Positions 1 to 12,529 of a stretch of 64,000 nt of DNA are shown here, piece by piece. Source of the DNA: Hygrocybe punicea (lineage: Eukaryota > Basidiomycota > Agaricomycetes > Agaricales > Hygrophoraceae); the NCBI GenBank assembly GCA_963556145.1, contig OY744473.1, positions 3,844,001 through 3,908,000 of the forward strand. Direction: 5' to 3'. The notes below the pieces were generated by a model. That model was given only the letters and a program-made list of their open reading frames with translations. It searched no databases and was not told the origin of the DNA. The translations under genes were made by a program, and so were the position numbers. Position 1 is the first letter of the stretch; every line of letters begins with the position of its first letter.

Positions 1-3000
1 GGGCAGCGGCAACAAGGTCTGTTGACTTTTGGTTGTCTGCGCATTGGAAAGCCATATGGCGTACCAGTCCCGTCCAAAGGAAATCTTGGCCGATTACAGC
101 GTAATCACCAGCTCTGACGAAGTGGGTGAAAGTAATGTAGACATTTTCGAATGCCTTCTCCAATGTCAAGCTGTTAGGGTCAGTAATGGGTTTCGCCCGG
201 AGAACAACAGAGTGCCAGGCAGGATTTATCAGTTCTTTCAACCAATCGAGAAGAAGGACCGGCTGATGATATTTGAGCATGGGTGGACTGGCATTATTTA
301 GTGATTCAAGGTGTCACACGGCATGATCACAAGCAATCATCCAGAAAAGATGCCCAATCATCTCGCTCTCCCTGAGCTAAGAGGCCGTTTTCGAATGCTT
401 TAGCAAGTAAATTGGGTGCATTATGGGCAAACCTGTCGCCACCATTGAGCAACTCTGCGGCTGCTTCGGCTAGTAAAGGTTCCGATGGCGTCCCGCTACG
501 CAGGAACTCGCGGTGTTGAGGAACTGCAAATGCGATGCGCATATTTAATTCAACGAGCTTCTCTTTGTACGCCCTTGCAATTTCGCGAGCAGTGTCAAAG
601 TCAAGGATGACACGGATGCTGAGAGCAGCAATCAGAGCAGGTTCGCTGGCAGGATCACCGCATGAGAGTTTCATCATGGCAAAGTCAACCATTTTCGACC
701 TGACCTCCTCACTCCCCCATTGGTACATGGACGCCCAACTATCATGAATGAGAAATGAGGATTGAACAAGAGATTTGACTCACAGTGGACGCCCAAACTT
801 GACAATGTACTCGAGAGTACTAACATCCTGAAGCCGTACTGCCCCCTGATTTGCACTCGACAACTGGTTGAAGGAGTCTTCAGCGAAAGTATCAAACGGA
901 AGCTCCGTAAATGGGGAGTGCAAGACAATGTTGTCCCAATCACAAAGTGACGGGATTCTGGATGACGTAGAAGGCGTCAGCGCCCCATGCCAAAAATTGG
1001 TTGAAAGGAAGATGACAAAGAAAAGCCGTGGGTTCATCTTTGCCAAGACGCGTCCCAAGATATGATATTTGCTACGAAGGGGAGGTCGGACATTTGGTGC
1101 TACCTGTGTTAAAACATGTGCTTCATCGAAGTATATGAAGAATAAAACCTCAGCCTTGACGAGCTGGACATCGGCATCATTGATTGACGACTGGAGATGC
1201 TTCTGCAGACAGGCTTCGAAAGCCTTGCCTGCATATTCCAGCAGCTTGTTCAACTCCTCTGCAAGAAAAGCAAATAAGAGGTACGGTGGATTAGGAACCG
1301 CATGACCCACCAATAGTCTCGGTGCCCCCATCGTACTATTTGCAGAATTAGTTTGCCTGTATCCGACTAAATAACAAACTGGACATGCCGCACCTTTACC
1401 GCACTCTCCGTAACCTGGCAATAGAAATTTTGTCTATTACTGCCTACGGCATATTCAGTCGCCCCTGCGGCCAAATATTGGTGCCACCACTTTGAGATGG
1501 TGTCACCTAGTGTTGGGGAAGTTCGGTTTGGTCCGGTTTGGGGCCTTTTTGCCCAAACCGGAAACTGAATGGTCCGGTTTTTCACCCAAAGTCCCCAAAC
1601 CAGACCGAAACCGATGCAAACTGTTTGCATCGGTTCGGTTTCGGTCCAAACGCGGTCTGAACCACGGACCGCTAGTGCTCAGTGCCCCTGCACCATTCTG
1701 ACCTCGCAACAGTGCTGCGCACGTCAATTGACATGGCCAGCCTGTTTGCGAGGTGAGATTGGGGTGCTGGGGTGCTGGCACACCCTGCGCCAGCATTGAG
1801 CCGCACGCGGGCTTCTCCATGGGTGTCCCGACGTGTCACACGCGTTGTACATGCGATGTGGGTTGACCGCGTTGGCCGTTTTCGGTGGACGCGTGATGGT
1901 GGTGGTGGTGGTGGTGGTGGTGGTGGTGGTGCCCCACGCGTCATACGCATTGTGCACGTGACGATGGCTGGGCCGCTTTCGTTGTTTTCGGCGGACACGT
2001 GGTGGTGGTGGCATAGGAGCCTCTTCGCGAGGGTGTCCGGACGCGTCATACGCGTTGTACACGACGACGGCCGGGTTGACCCCGCGTTGGCCTTCCTCGG
2101 TGGTGTTAGTGTTGCGTGGTGGTGGTGGTACGGTGCCGCGTTCTATAATGGACGAATAAATCAGTGAAAAATGAATAAAGGTACATACCACGAAGGAGCG
2201 GGGTGGATGCACCACCCTGCTGCTCTTCCACCTTGTTGACTCCACCCCATTCACGTATGTTTGGCGCACGTTTTGAATGCGTTTGGCGTGGCGCTGGGGG
2301 TGGGCCGTGGGCGTTGCTGTTGGCGCGTCCGGCGTGGCGTTGATGGTGGTTGTAACTGTCGCCGTTGTCATTGCCGTTGTCGTGGTCGTTGTCGTGGTGG
2401 TGGTGGTGGTGGTGGTGGTGGTGGTGATGGTGGTGGCCATGGTGGTGCAATTTGTAAATGCGTTAGTTAAGTTCGAATAAATAAAAATAAAAAACATACG
2501 CAGGCGGCAGGGAGTACCCCGCCGCCCGTTTTGTCGACCTCGGGTACTCCATCATCTTCGTTTGGCGTATATCGGGGGTGTTGTTGGTGGGGTTGGTGAC
2601 TTTGGGTGACTTTCGAAGTCAGCCATGTAGCTGACTTTGGACTGTCGGTTTGCGGTTCAAACTGAGTTTGAAACCGTTTCGGCCCGCGGCCAAATCTCCA
2701 AACCGGAGACTGAATGGTTCGGTCTCAGCCGAAATTTCCCAAACTGAAACCGAAACCGGCGGTTTCAGTTCAGTCTAAACTGGGTTTGGGTCGGTCTGAG
2801 ACCAAACTTCCCCAACACTAGTGTCACCCGCCGCCGGAAAGTCTTTAAGCGCAAGCTCCAAGGTGGGAACTGCACATTCGAAGAGTGCCACGAAGAAAGA
2901 GGTGTACTTGCGTTCAATGATGTCATCGTCACCTGTTCACCCTGCAGGCCCCCAGAAGAATTCGTAGATGCCAGTATCGGCTGGCGGGTACGCTGAGTAA

Positions 3001-3880
3001 CAGAAGTCAAACCCATATTGTGGCAAAATACGACATGAAGGTTACCAAAAAGACCACGTGGGGATGGCTCACGCATATTAAACGGAAAGCAAAACTTCAT
3101 CTTGGCAACAGAATCCATAATGCGTGACTTTCCCATTCCTGAGGATTGAATGATGGAAATGGAATGGTTGTAAGGGTTCAGTGTGGGATTGGCAGGGTGA
3201 GGTTTGCGCAACCGTTCCATTAGGCCTGCAAGAAGAATATGATTGTTTCCCAACCACTCATCCGACCATGCTTTATGAGCAGCTGTCACGACAATTCAAG
3301 TGAGGAATTTGCGGTGAAAACGGACACCGAACCTTTTACTTCCAACAAACAGGATAAGAATGACAAGATGTGAGATGACATAAACCTACTCACACCATTC
3401 TGATTCCGGAGATGAGGCTGACAGAGATAATCGCGAGTTGGAACCCACGGCTCCGCCTGATAGGCCTGGGCGAAGAATTTCTGTACCAGGGTTGTTGAGG
3501 ATCTCTACGTCAAGCACAGGCTATTCTCATATACAGCGAAAAGGGTTACGAACTCAAGTTTCTTATCATCTCGAACTTTTTCTCCTTCCAAACCTCTTTG
3601 AGTAACATCTCCAGATCGGAATGTTTGCGCAACAGGGCCTTTGCACCTGGAAACGTCTCGTACTTTGAATCGAGTAGTCCCTCCGAGGTCGATACGATTG
3701 TGGCGAGAAGAAACTTAGCAGAAAAAGGTTCATCTTCATGTGTATCAAGAACGGCCTCATCCATGCGAGCATGAGTGGCACCATCGATGTCGTTGGGTAC
3801 CGTTTCGAGGTCCATGTCAAGTTTGGGGCGAGTGGTAGGAGATTCAGTCAATTCAGACTCGGTGTGTGGTCTTGCGCGCT
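1..3880 (-). pseudogene. P-loop NTPase-like protein, interrupted and running off the left edge
   Basis: Pieces of one minus-strand gene can be read in order. They are an N-terminal KRARPHTESE-like stretch (about 3880-3550), a linker exon (about 3530-3410), a Walker A exon reading SIIQSSGMGKSR (3290-3000), an exon reading ERKYTSFFVALFECAVPTLE (about 2930-2830), then IYFDEAH (Walker B-like), LHSPFTELPFD, KFGRPL, and a C-terminal half ending in ITFTHFVRAGDYAVIG at the edge. I recognise this order as a large Agaricomycete family of unproven function, with a layout resembling Crinkler/RHS-type NTPases. The gene is broken twice. A hAT-type element sits at 1508-2820 inside an exon, and an in-frame TGA lies at 2937-2939 (GGG TGA ACA). 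Removing the element and one 8-bp repeat restores a continuous frame across the site. No ATG is seen at the N-terminus, and the Helitron begins just upstream, so the first exon may be displaced. Family call fairly sure; function unknown. Confidence 0.75.
1508..2820. mobile_element. Non-autonomous hAT-type element, 1,313 bp
   Basis: The left end TAGTGTTGGGGAAGTT and the reverse complement of the right end match over 16 bases. Both ends are flanked by the 8-bp direct repeat GTGTCACC (1500-1507 and 2821-2828). An 8-bp duplication with TAGTGTTG-type ends is characteristic of hAT transposons. The interior has subterminal GGTTTGG/CCAAACC repeats, long GGT triplet tracts (about 1897-1931 and 2394-2426), a GTCAATTGAC palindrome near 1723, and no transposase. 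Long open frames across the triplet tracts are low-complexity artefacts. It was probably mobilised by a hAT transposase supplied elsewhere. Confidence 0.9.
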
Positions 3881-4103
3881 TTCGTTACCTTGCTTGCAAG
3901 GTCGCTGACCCCACCAAAAAAAACTGCATCGGGTGTGGATATCGTAAATAAGTGTAAACGACGTTCTTTCGCTCCCCTAAGTCCGCCCTGGGCCCCGAGC
4001 GCTTATGGCCTCGGGAGTAGCGGTTCATGTTAAAGCCCTCACTCCTGTCATTTATTTACTACTGTCCCACAAGGCCCTCCGACTGATTGCGTGATCTTGG
4101 TTC

Positions 4104-7100
4104 ATGTCTACCTCGTCCTTTTTTCCCGCTGCGCGTTCTCCGCCACCCGTTCCCGCAAACGCACCCCTCGCACTCACCGCATACCATCTGCGCCATCTCA
4201 CCGTCAGGCAGCTATTGGTCGCCGCCCGTGGCTCTCTTCAATTCAGTCGTCACCAACGAACGAGAGAAGCCGTCATTGCTCGTATCTTGCAGATGGGATC
4301 CAACGCCCTATTAGAACGTGTCACCCAGCTTGCACGCAACCGAGAAATGGATGCTTCAGACGCGTTGGTAAACGCCACCCTTCGGAGAAAACGTAAGGCA
4401 GAAGAAGCTTACGAGACGCGAAAGCAACGATTGATGCTCGATCGTACCCCTACCCATGGTCATACAGATCTTTTTCTCCATTTGCCAGATGAATCAGAAA
4501 CACACGAATGCTATCAACAATTTTTCGAAGCCACTTCGAACCAAGCGGTGTGCCAGGGGATCTGCGCCGTCTGCGCTCGTGAGGTTAATGTGGCGGAAGA
4601 TGGCTTGTGTCATCTTCGTCTTTCGGACTTGGCCAATTCACATCGATTGCACCCCACGAAACCCCATCCATGACATGAACTGTTTCATGGACGACTGCTT
4701 TCACCAGAGGCTGTCCAACCGGGCGCCACATTCAATGACACGTGTTTGAGTGCGTGTAACAAATGTGTCACTTCGCTTACGACAGCGCAGGATAAACCAC
4801 CTGCTTTCTCACTCGCAAACAGCCTTTGGATCAGTGGAATCCCTCATGAATTAATGAAGCTCAGTTTTTCTGAACACCAGCTTATCGCACTCCTTTACCC
4901 AAGGGTCTATGTATTCAAGGTCTTTCCCAAAAAATATTCACCTGACATTGATGAACGTTCGTTGCAACGAGCAATGAGAGGATCCATCACTACCTACGAA
5001 CTTGATGTGGAGGGTGCTGCAGCCATGCTGAAAGGTGATCTCTTACCACGCAAACCGCAAGTCCTCGCCAGAGTTTTGTCTATCACTTTTGTGGGCGTGG
5101 AACTGGCACCGAGAACATGGTTGCGATCGACATTCAGGGTACGACGGCATGTCGTTCACGAAGCACTCCAATGGCTCAAGAGCCACAATCCTAAATATTA
5201 CGGCGCCGTCGACATTTCCCTGTCCAACCTTTCTGAGTTACCGGAAGACGATGTGCCTGACGAGGTCCTGGGCCTTGTTCGACATTCCACAGATTTGGGA
5301 CAGCTTAATGAAGAAAACGGAGGGTATCTGCCCGCGCATGATGACCCTCTTTCCAGTAAATTTTTTTCCCCCCTGTCTTTCGACACACTGACAAATCTCA
5401 ATTTCATTCACCAGCGGTATCATCAACTTCCGTTCCCCGAAATCAAGTCACTTTGGAACAAGGAAATGACGGTGTGTTTTTTTTGGCCCTCTTTAGCCGC
5501 CCACATCATTCAGATCTCCCCTCAGGCCCCGAAGTCTTTCCCATGCACTTTTCAGGAGCCATTGATATGGACCTCACGAAAATGAACAGTACCGAAATGA
5601 TGATGTGGGGTCTGGCAAATCTGTGGAAGGACGGAAAGGAAGGTGGGTATGCAGTCAGATATGGACAGCAACCCGTCACGGACTTTGGCACACCTTCTTC
5701 TGTGAATCGGTTTCCCTCTCGTGACGTGGGTTTAGACAAACCAAACTTTTTTGAAAAAGCATTTCCGTGTCTGTATCCTTATGGTACTGGAGGTATCGAA
5801 GCCGACCGCGAGACGCAATTAGATTTCCGAGAACATATCCAATGGTCACTGCAATATCATGACCGGCGGTTCCGACAACATGACATCTTCCCTTTTGTAG
5901 CCTTTGGGATTCTTCAACGCCGTCAAGCTCTAGCTTCCACTCGAGTGCAGATGAAACGTGCCGACTTTCAACGAGAGGCACCTACCTTGATGTCATTGAC
6001 CCCGGAATGTCTACAACAGGCTGCAACAGAGGAAAATGCACATTTGCCTGTTAGTGACGCCACCGTGAACAAAATTCAGAAACATGCTCACGGTGCTGTC
6101 AGCCGGGTCCAAGGTGCCGACCAAGCTCGCTACCAACTTCGAAGCCAAATCTGGTCTACGTCGTTGTATCACGGTCCACCCTCGGTCTGGATCACCATCA
6201 ACCCCTCCGACCTTCATGATCCCCTCGTTCAAATTTTTGCAGGTGAAGAAATTGACTTGGACAACTTCATCACCTCTGCAGGTCCTGATAAGGAACAACA
6301 CGCGCGCAATGTTGCCAAAGATCCCTATGCGGCCGCCAAATTTTTCCATTTCACAATTCGTGCGATCCTCGAAAACCTTTTTCAAATAAAAGTCATCGAT
6401 AATAAGGTCAAATCTTCAATGGGAATTTTGGGAGAGGTTGCGGCATATTTTGGTGCCGTTGAGTCGCAGGGACGTGCCACATTGCATTTGCATATGCTTG
6501 TGTGGCTGAAACATACACCATCCTTCAACGAAATGGCAGAACTGCTTAAAGCTGATGATTTTCGAGCACGAGTCACTCGGTATATCCAGGCGAATTTCCG
6601 GGCTTATTTACCTGGCCTGGAATCAGCTGAATCCATTAAACATATCCCTAAAGAAAAAGAAATCGCCTACGGTCGACCACCTCACCCCCATCAACCACAC
6701 TATGCGAATGCCTTGAAATCATTCGAGTTGACGCTGGCCCGTACTGAGCAGATTCATTCCTATAGACTTCGACAATGTCTAGAGTATAACAAGAACGGCG
6801 TCCTCATTTGCAAAAGGAGAGCTCCCTTCGAGATTGCTGCTGATGACTTTGTCACTGCAGAAGGTCATTGGGGATGCAAACGCCTTTATGGTTATGTTAA
6901 CGGATGGGTCCCCGCAATTCTCGTAAACGTGCGTTGCAATAACGATGGAAAACTCCTGACCAACGGTGGCGACACCAAGAACATCACATATTATGTCACA
7001 AGCTATGCAGCCAAGAAACAAGGTGGCGACTTTAATCTGTCTGCGGTCTTAGCAAACGCATTTGCCTATCACGTTACCCATCCAAATCCCTCCTACGTGG

Positions 7101-10035
7101 AAGATTTGCGATCTCAGCAGCGTTTGCTGCTCTTCCGACTCGTCCATGCCATCAACCGTGAACAACAGATCGCTGGACCCATGACCATTAGTTATTTGAT
7201 GTCTTGGCCAGACGTTTACCGTTCTCATACATATTCTTACATTTATTGGTCATCCTTCGCTGCTGCCCTCGTTGCAGCGTTCCCCCATTTAAAAAGGTGT
7301 GAAGTCCCGAGTACTGTCATTCATCTTTAATAATAGCATCCCACAGTTACGAATGCGATTCCATTCAAAGCCACTCCGAAAATCTCGGTATCCGCGAAAA
7401 AGCGGTGGAGGTCAATTTCATCCGAGACGCAAATCTATTCACGCTGACGTACTGAACTCAGGCAGAACCCGATACAGTGACACTGGATCTAGATACTAAT
7501 GGAACATTCTTCGCCAAGAGTCAAGTGACCGACTATCGTTGTCGTGGCCCGGCTTTAGAAGCCTACAACGTTTTGGATTTTTTCGTAAACACGTATGAGA
7601 TGGATAACCGCCATGAAAGTGCTGTGTGCGAGGACTCACAAAGTCGAGGTCGACCCCGCAACTTGCGGATTCCCTATCTTTCCACACACCCCAACAGCTC
7701 TCAGTGTTATCGTATACTCAGATCAGAAGGACATAGAAATCTTCCTGATATTGTAGGCCGTTGGTTCCCAAGCTGCGATGACAACGACAAGGCCCAGTAC
7801 TATGCTGCCTCTATGTTGACTCTTATGAAACCGTGGCGAGATCTCACAACAGACCTAAGGTGTCCCAACCAATCTTGGGATGCCGCTTTAAAAGACTTCC
7901 TCTCGAATGCCTCTCGCAACATCCACTACGTTCTCTCCTCCATCCAGTACTTCCATGAATGTGATCGAGCTGCGAAGAAAGACAAACTACGTTCCGTCAC
8001 AATTCCAACGGAAAAAAGGGGTGACGATGAAATGTCCCAAGACGAATTTGAACTGCCTGAAGCGATGATTGGTTTAGAAGACGATGTCACCGAGGAGGAT
8101 CTCGTCGCATTTAAAAATTCACAAAAGTCCTTAAAAGAGGAAATCAATGGCCGACTCACCGTTGAATCAGCTAGGAACGCAAACTTATTCGATACAAATC
8201 AGACACTGTGGGAAACCAACAAGAAGTTCGCCAACAATGCTAGTGACCAAGTCATGGAGGATTTGGTGAAATGGAGATCTAGTCTACAACGGGACATCTT
8301 CGAAACCAACCGAGCTGCTGCCCATATTGATCCACACCAATCCACGATGCCACCGCGAGGACCATGTGTCGAACCTTGGCAAATGCAAGTGTCTCCACTC
8401 CCATCGCCCATAACGACTTCTCCCCCTGGCAAAATTGATGACGATCACCAACAGCCAGTGGCCCTTGGAGACGATCAACGACGTGCACATGACATCATCA
8501 TGTGGCATTTGAAACAAACATTGGAAGGCGCTCACCCACCACCACTCTGAATGGTGCTTTATGGAGAAGGCGGGACAGGAAAATCTGAGGTCATACGTGC
8601 CGTCACTCATTCTTTTTCTAACATGCACTTTTCACACTGGTTGCTCAAATCCACGTACACGGGGATCGCAGCATCTCTTATAGATGGAAAGACCACACAC
8701 CACATTGCGCATATGTCTCCCACCCGAAGAGGAGACTTGTCGGCGGCTATGAAGCAAAAGCTACAAGAGTTTTGGAAACCATATCGATACCTTTTCATCG
8801 ACGAATTTTCGATGATCAGTAAATCGTTCCTCAGTGACTTGTCCCGCAACATCACAATTGGAAAAGCCTGTGAAACAGGTGCCAGCGATCACTCCTTTGG
8901 CGGCGTCAACATCATCCTATGTGGTGACCTGCACCAATTTCCACCCGTCGCCACAAGCTCGTCCGAAGCGCTTTTTCACCAATCATGTAGTACCGATAAG
9001 GTTGAGACTAAACTCGGTCGAAAAATTTATGAAGAATTCAAAACCGTCGTGATCTTGAAAACCCAGCGTCGAGTGGTCGATCCTGTCTGGCGTGATTTTT
9101 TAGATCACCTCCGACATGGCAAAATCCGGCAGCATCATTTAAAAATGCTCCGAACTCTCATCATAGCTGAACCTCAATGCCTCCCAACGGAATTGGGGGC
9201 ACCTGAATGGCAAACCGCTGTCCTCATCACACCAAGACATGCCGTGAGACGCCAATGGAATGCCGCTGCCATTCGAAAACATTGCAAGGAAACCGGTGAA
9301 AATCTTTATGTGATCACCGCTGAGGACAAAACACGAGGACGTCCCCTAACCCTACGTGAAAGAGTAGCATTAATAGGTCACAAAGGTAAATCATCAAATG
9401 CCCAAAAAGACTTGCCGGAAACCATTGAACTCGCGAAGGGCATGAAAGTGATGCTGACCGCCAATATCGAGACCGACTTGGACATCACAAATGGAGCCCG
9501 GGGGGAAATCGTTGACATCATCCTTGATCCCAATGAACCCAAAATGGACACGAGACCTATCATCAACCTCAAGTATGTTCCCACCTGTATTCTCGTAAAA
9601 CTAGATCGAACCCGCGCCAAGCCTCTACCAGGTTTGCCTCCAGGAATCATCCCCATCGAACCTACAACGACCCGGATGATAATTCAAGTGAAAGAAGGCT
9701 CAACGACCATTACGAAAACCATGCTCCGACGACAGCTACCTTTAACAGGAAGCTACGCATTCACAGATTACCGAGCACAAGGACAAATGATCGTATACAT
9801 CTTCATCGACATTAAAAACCCTCCTCCACCTGGCTCATTGAACTTGTTCAACCTCTACGTTGCACTCTCCAGAAGCCCTGGATGATCCAACATTCGTCTT
9901 TTACGTGATTTTGATGACAAAATTTTTTTGCAAGAACATGATCCTGCTCTCGCATATGAGGATAGAAGACTCCAAGTTTTAGCTGATCAAACAGGACTGT
10001 GGTGGGAGAAGATGATCGAGACTACTCTTCATTAA
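4104..10035 (+). pseudogene. Helitron Rep-helicase, spliced, three in-frame TGA codons
   Basis: This is the rolling-circle replicase/helicase of the transposon. Exons fit at 4104-5416, 5497-7296, 7347-7404 and 7462-10035. The donor before 7461 could also lie 6 bases later. They sum to 5,745 bases, or 1,914 codons plus stop. Visible in order are an N-terminal region (LTAYHLRHLTVRQLL), the Helitron N domain (FEKAFPCLYPYG, near 5750), Rep motif 1 (SVWITINPSD), the HxH metal motif (GRATLHLHMLVW, near 6470-6505) and the two-tyrosine motif (YYVTSYAAKK, near 6990-7020). A PIF1-like helicase follows, with Walker A GEGGTGKSE (near 8565), Walker B LFIDEFSM, CGDLHQFPP and VALSRS. In-frame TGA codons lie at 4671-4673, 8548-8550 and 9883-9885. 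Family residues resume directly after each, and each fits a CGA arginine codon mutated C to T. An apparent frame break near 5450 is explained by the first intron. Confidence 0.88.
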
Positions 10036-10219
10036 CTCATAGTACACAACAATTCCTGTCAAAATTTCTCATCCAGCCTCAATACATGCTGATGAACCTT
10101 ATTTCTCGAAATCAGGCTCGATACCCCTTGTCAAAAAGGAGACCCAACCGATCACAGTCCAACGTCATCCGGCTTGACATCAACAGGGGAAAAAATTAAA
10201 CCACCCGTATGCATTACCA

Positions 10220-11531
10220 GTGAATGACGATGATGACGACCCTGAAACCTTACTAACAAAATCGAGAACACAAGCTATATATAAAGAAAAACAGACACAA
10301 GCACCCGTTGGAAAAAAACCTATGGCCCCACGTCCCAATCGTAAATTGCTCCCTGATCCCATTTCCACGGATTCTTCGCTCGAAACTGAAGCAAAAGAAG
10401 GCACTCGGCATGCAGATTTTGTGGACACTACCGCTGGTCCCTCAAACCATGTCAGGTAAAGATCCCCCCTACTTTTCCACTTTGCTCGTAGCATTTCACA
10501 CTCATCTCCAGCATTCGAGTGGTCGGAATGCCCCCCCTAATCCAAAATGTCGAAGAACAAGCCGCTTCAAAATTGGAACTTTGGCGCACGGCCTTGTTAA
10601 CGAAAGGATCGTACTTGGGTGATCCTGAAATAGCTTCATCCCTCGGCTGGATGAGAGATGGCCGGAGCCTCCATTTGGTGGATTCAAACACCGAAGGGAT
10701 CGAGACGCACATAGGAAACTCAGTCACTCTCTCTCTCCTCGTCCAAATCACGCACGATGACTTCTGGTTGATGCCAGATGCGATGTGGCAAGCCGACAAG
10801 GGTGGAGCAAAAAGATTCTCCGATATTAAACTGACGTGTACTGGCACTGCCGTCAATGCTCCCCTCCTCCGCAACGACTTTGATACCGCGCTCGCTACAC
10901 TTCGAACTCTCATGAAGGCAGGGACAAACCCTGGAAGCATACCTGAAGGTGTCATCAAGATCACCGATGGGGAAACCAAAATCAGGCTGCGACACCAACC
11001 TTTCCATGTGAGAAACACCCAGTGAGACATGCATAAACGCTGACGCCTGTTGCAGAAAGCCACCTCCGTCCCTAACAACAATGAAGAAACCGATGAACAA
11101 GGTAATGAACGTAACCTACCATCCACATTCAATCTGACACACCCCAAGCGTCCACCTTCGCAGACGAGATCAAACTTCGTGACTGGCCTGTAGGCAGCGC
11201 CAATGCAAAGACAGCTCTTGAAGACATGGAAGAACACTACATCGTCAGACCAATTCCTGCTTTCGACGTCCATGCAGACTTGATTGGGCCATGTGAATAT
11301 GTCGACACCCTAAAAGGCGCCACAGTCATCACTGACTTCACGCTGCAAAAATACTCCATGAAAGAAAAAGCGGGCCCCATCCATGATGTCTTCATTGCCG
11401 ATATCATGAAACTCCGTGTTGTCGACCCTCCAAAGTCCCCCTCCCGTTCGTCTCCCAAAAAGCGTCTCTACAAAAAAGATCCATTTGACATCGACTTGAG
11501 CATGAAGGGCAAAAAAGTGCTAAAGTATTAG
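10220..11531 (+). CDS. Helitron-borne second protein, unknown function (about 386 aa or more)
   Basis: The four exons are 10220-10455, 10512-11007, 11056-11101 and 11149-11531, with introns of 56, 48 and 47 bases. The second intron has a good branch site (GCTGACG). Exons sum to 1,161 bases. No ATG opens the frame at 10220; it stays open upstream through KKLNHPYALPV, so the true start is further 5' or in a small exon. The N-terminus is acidic and Pro/Lys-rich. The middle holds a globular region starting MPPLIQNVEEQAASKLELW. The C-terminal part (IVRPIPAFDVHADLI through FIADIMKLRVVDPP) has alternating beta-like stretches, followed by a basic tail. I recognise similar agaric proteins but know no function. 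Its place just 3' of the helicase suggests an accessory role in transposition, perhaps as a single-strand-DNA binder with an OB-like fold. That is inference only. Confidence 0.7.
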
Positions 11532-12529
11532 CATACACTTCTTAAAAGTGATGAACGTCTTGTGTACTGACATCACCATTGTATTGTACCTCAATTAACA
11601 AGCTGAAACTTCCCGATCGTCCCAATCGTAACCCTCCTCATCGACTCCCTGTCTCACCTAAACCACCTTAAAACCCTAATGATAAATGACTGGCCCCCTC
11701 AAAAAAAAAAAAAGATGTCCGCAGGCTCGCCCCCCCCTCGAAATGGTCAACTAGAGACCACACATGTTTCTCAAAATGATCAACTACACCTCACACGTCT
11801 TTGTCAACTCCACCCTAACTTACCACCCCGTGAGTCAAAAACTGTCCTTCGTACTTTATAACTTTACACCTGTGCAGATGAATGCCAGCACAGAGGGGCC
11901 TCACATCTACATGTACTCCGTCCAACCTCCACTTCCCCCCAACCTCACCATCCCGAAACAGGGGAAGAGGACTCATGAAACAAAAACTATTGAAAGTCAC
12001 ACATCAACTCCTCTCTTCCATATCATACAATTCACTGTAACTAGTAGCTTGCGCGCAGAGTCCACCTTGATCAATGGAGAGGGTCTCCGGTCAAGAAATC
12101 GTTGTATCCCACTCCTTCCCTTCCACCGTTGGTACCCTTCGTCCTACACTCATACATAAACCACATAAATGTCGAAGGAATTCAAAAATTACCTCTGTAA
12201 TATATACGATATGCATCAGTAAATTTACATCTCCCTTTTTTTGCACTTTTGACACCTTGACCTTTTTCTCAACTTTTTTTGCCAACTTTTTTCACCTTTT
12301 GGTGCTTTAGCACCTTGAAAAAGTTTAAAGATCTTACAGTTTTTTTTTCTAAACATCCTTTCATACCTTTTGACACTTTTTTCTCCCTAAAACAACTTTC
12401 AACACTTTTTTCGAAGTTTGCTAGACCTTTTTCGAAGTTATTTAGATTGAATTAATAGTGATAATTTTCGAAATAAATTCTACAAAGTAATTTTAAGCCC
12501 TGCCCGCCACCTGCCCGTCTACGTCGCGA

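Noticed and set aside
1724..2497. Long open frames with Thr, His or Val runs across GGT/GTT tracts
   Set aside because: They exist on several frames and both strands only because triplet repeats contain no stops. They lie within a non-autonomous hAT-type element.
3860..4100. Exact 5' terminus of the Helitron
   Set aside because: Several A|TC positions are possible and no second copy is available for comparison, so no coordinate is claimed.
5417..5496. Apparent frameshift at an oligo-T run in the Helitron replicase
   Set aside because: A phase-correct 80-base intron (GTATC...CTTTAG, branch-like AATGAC) explains the change without any mutation.
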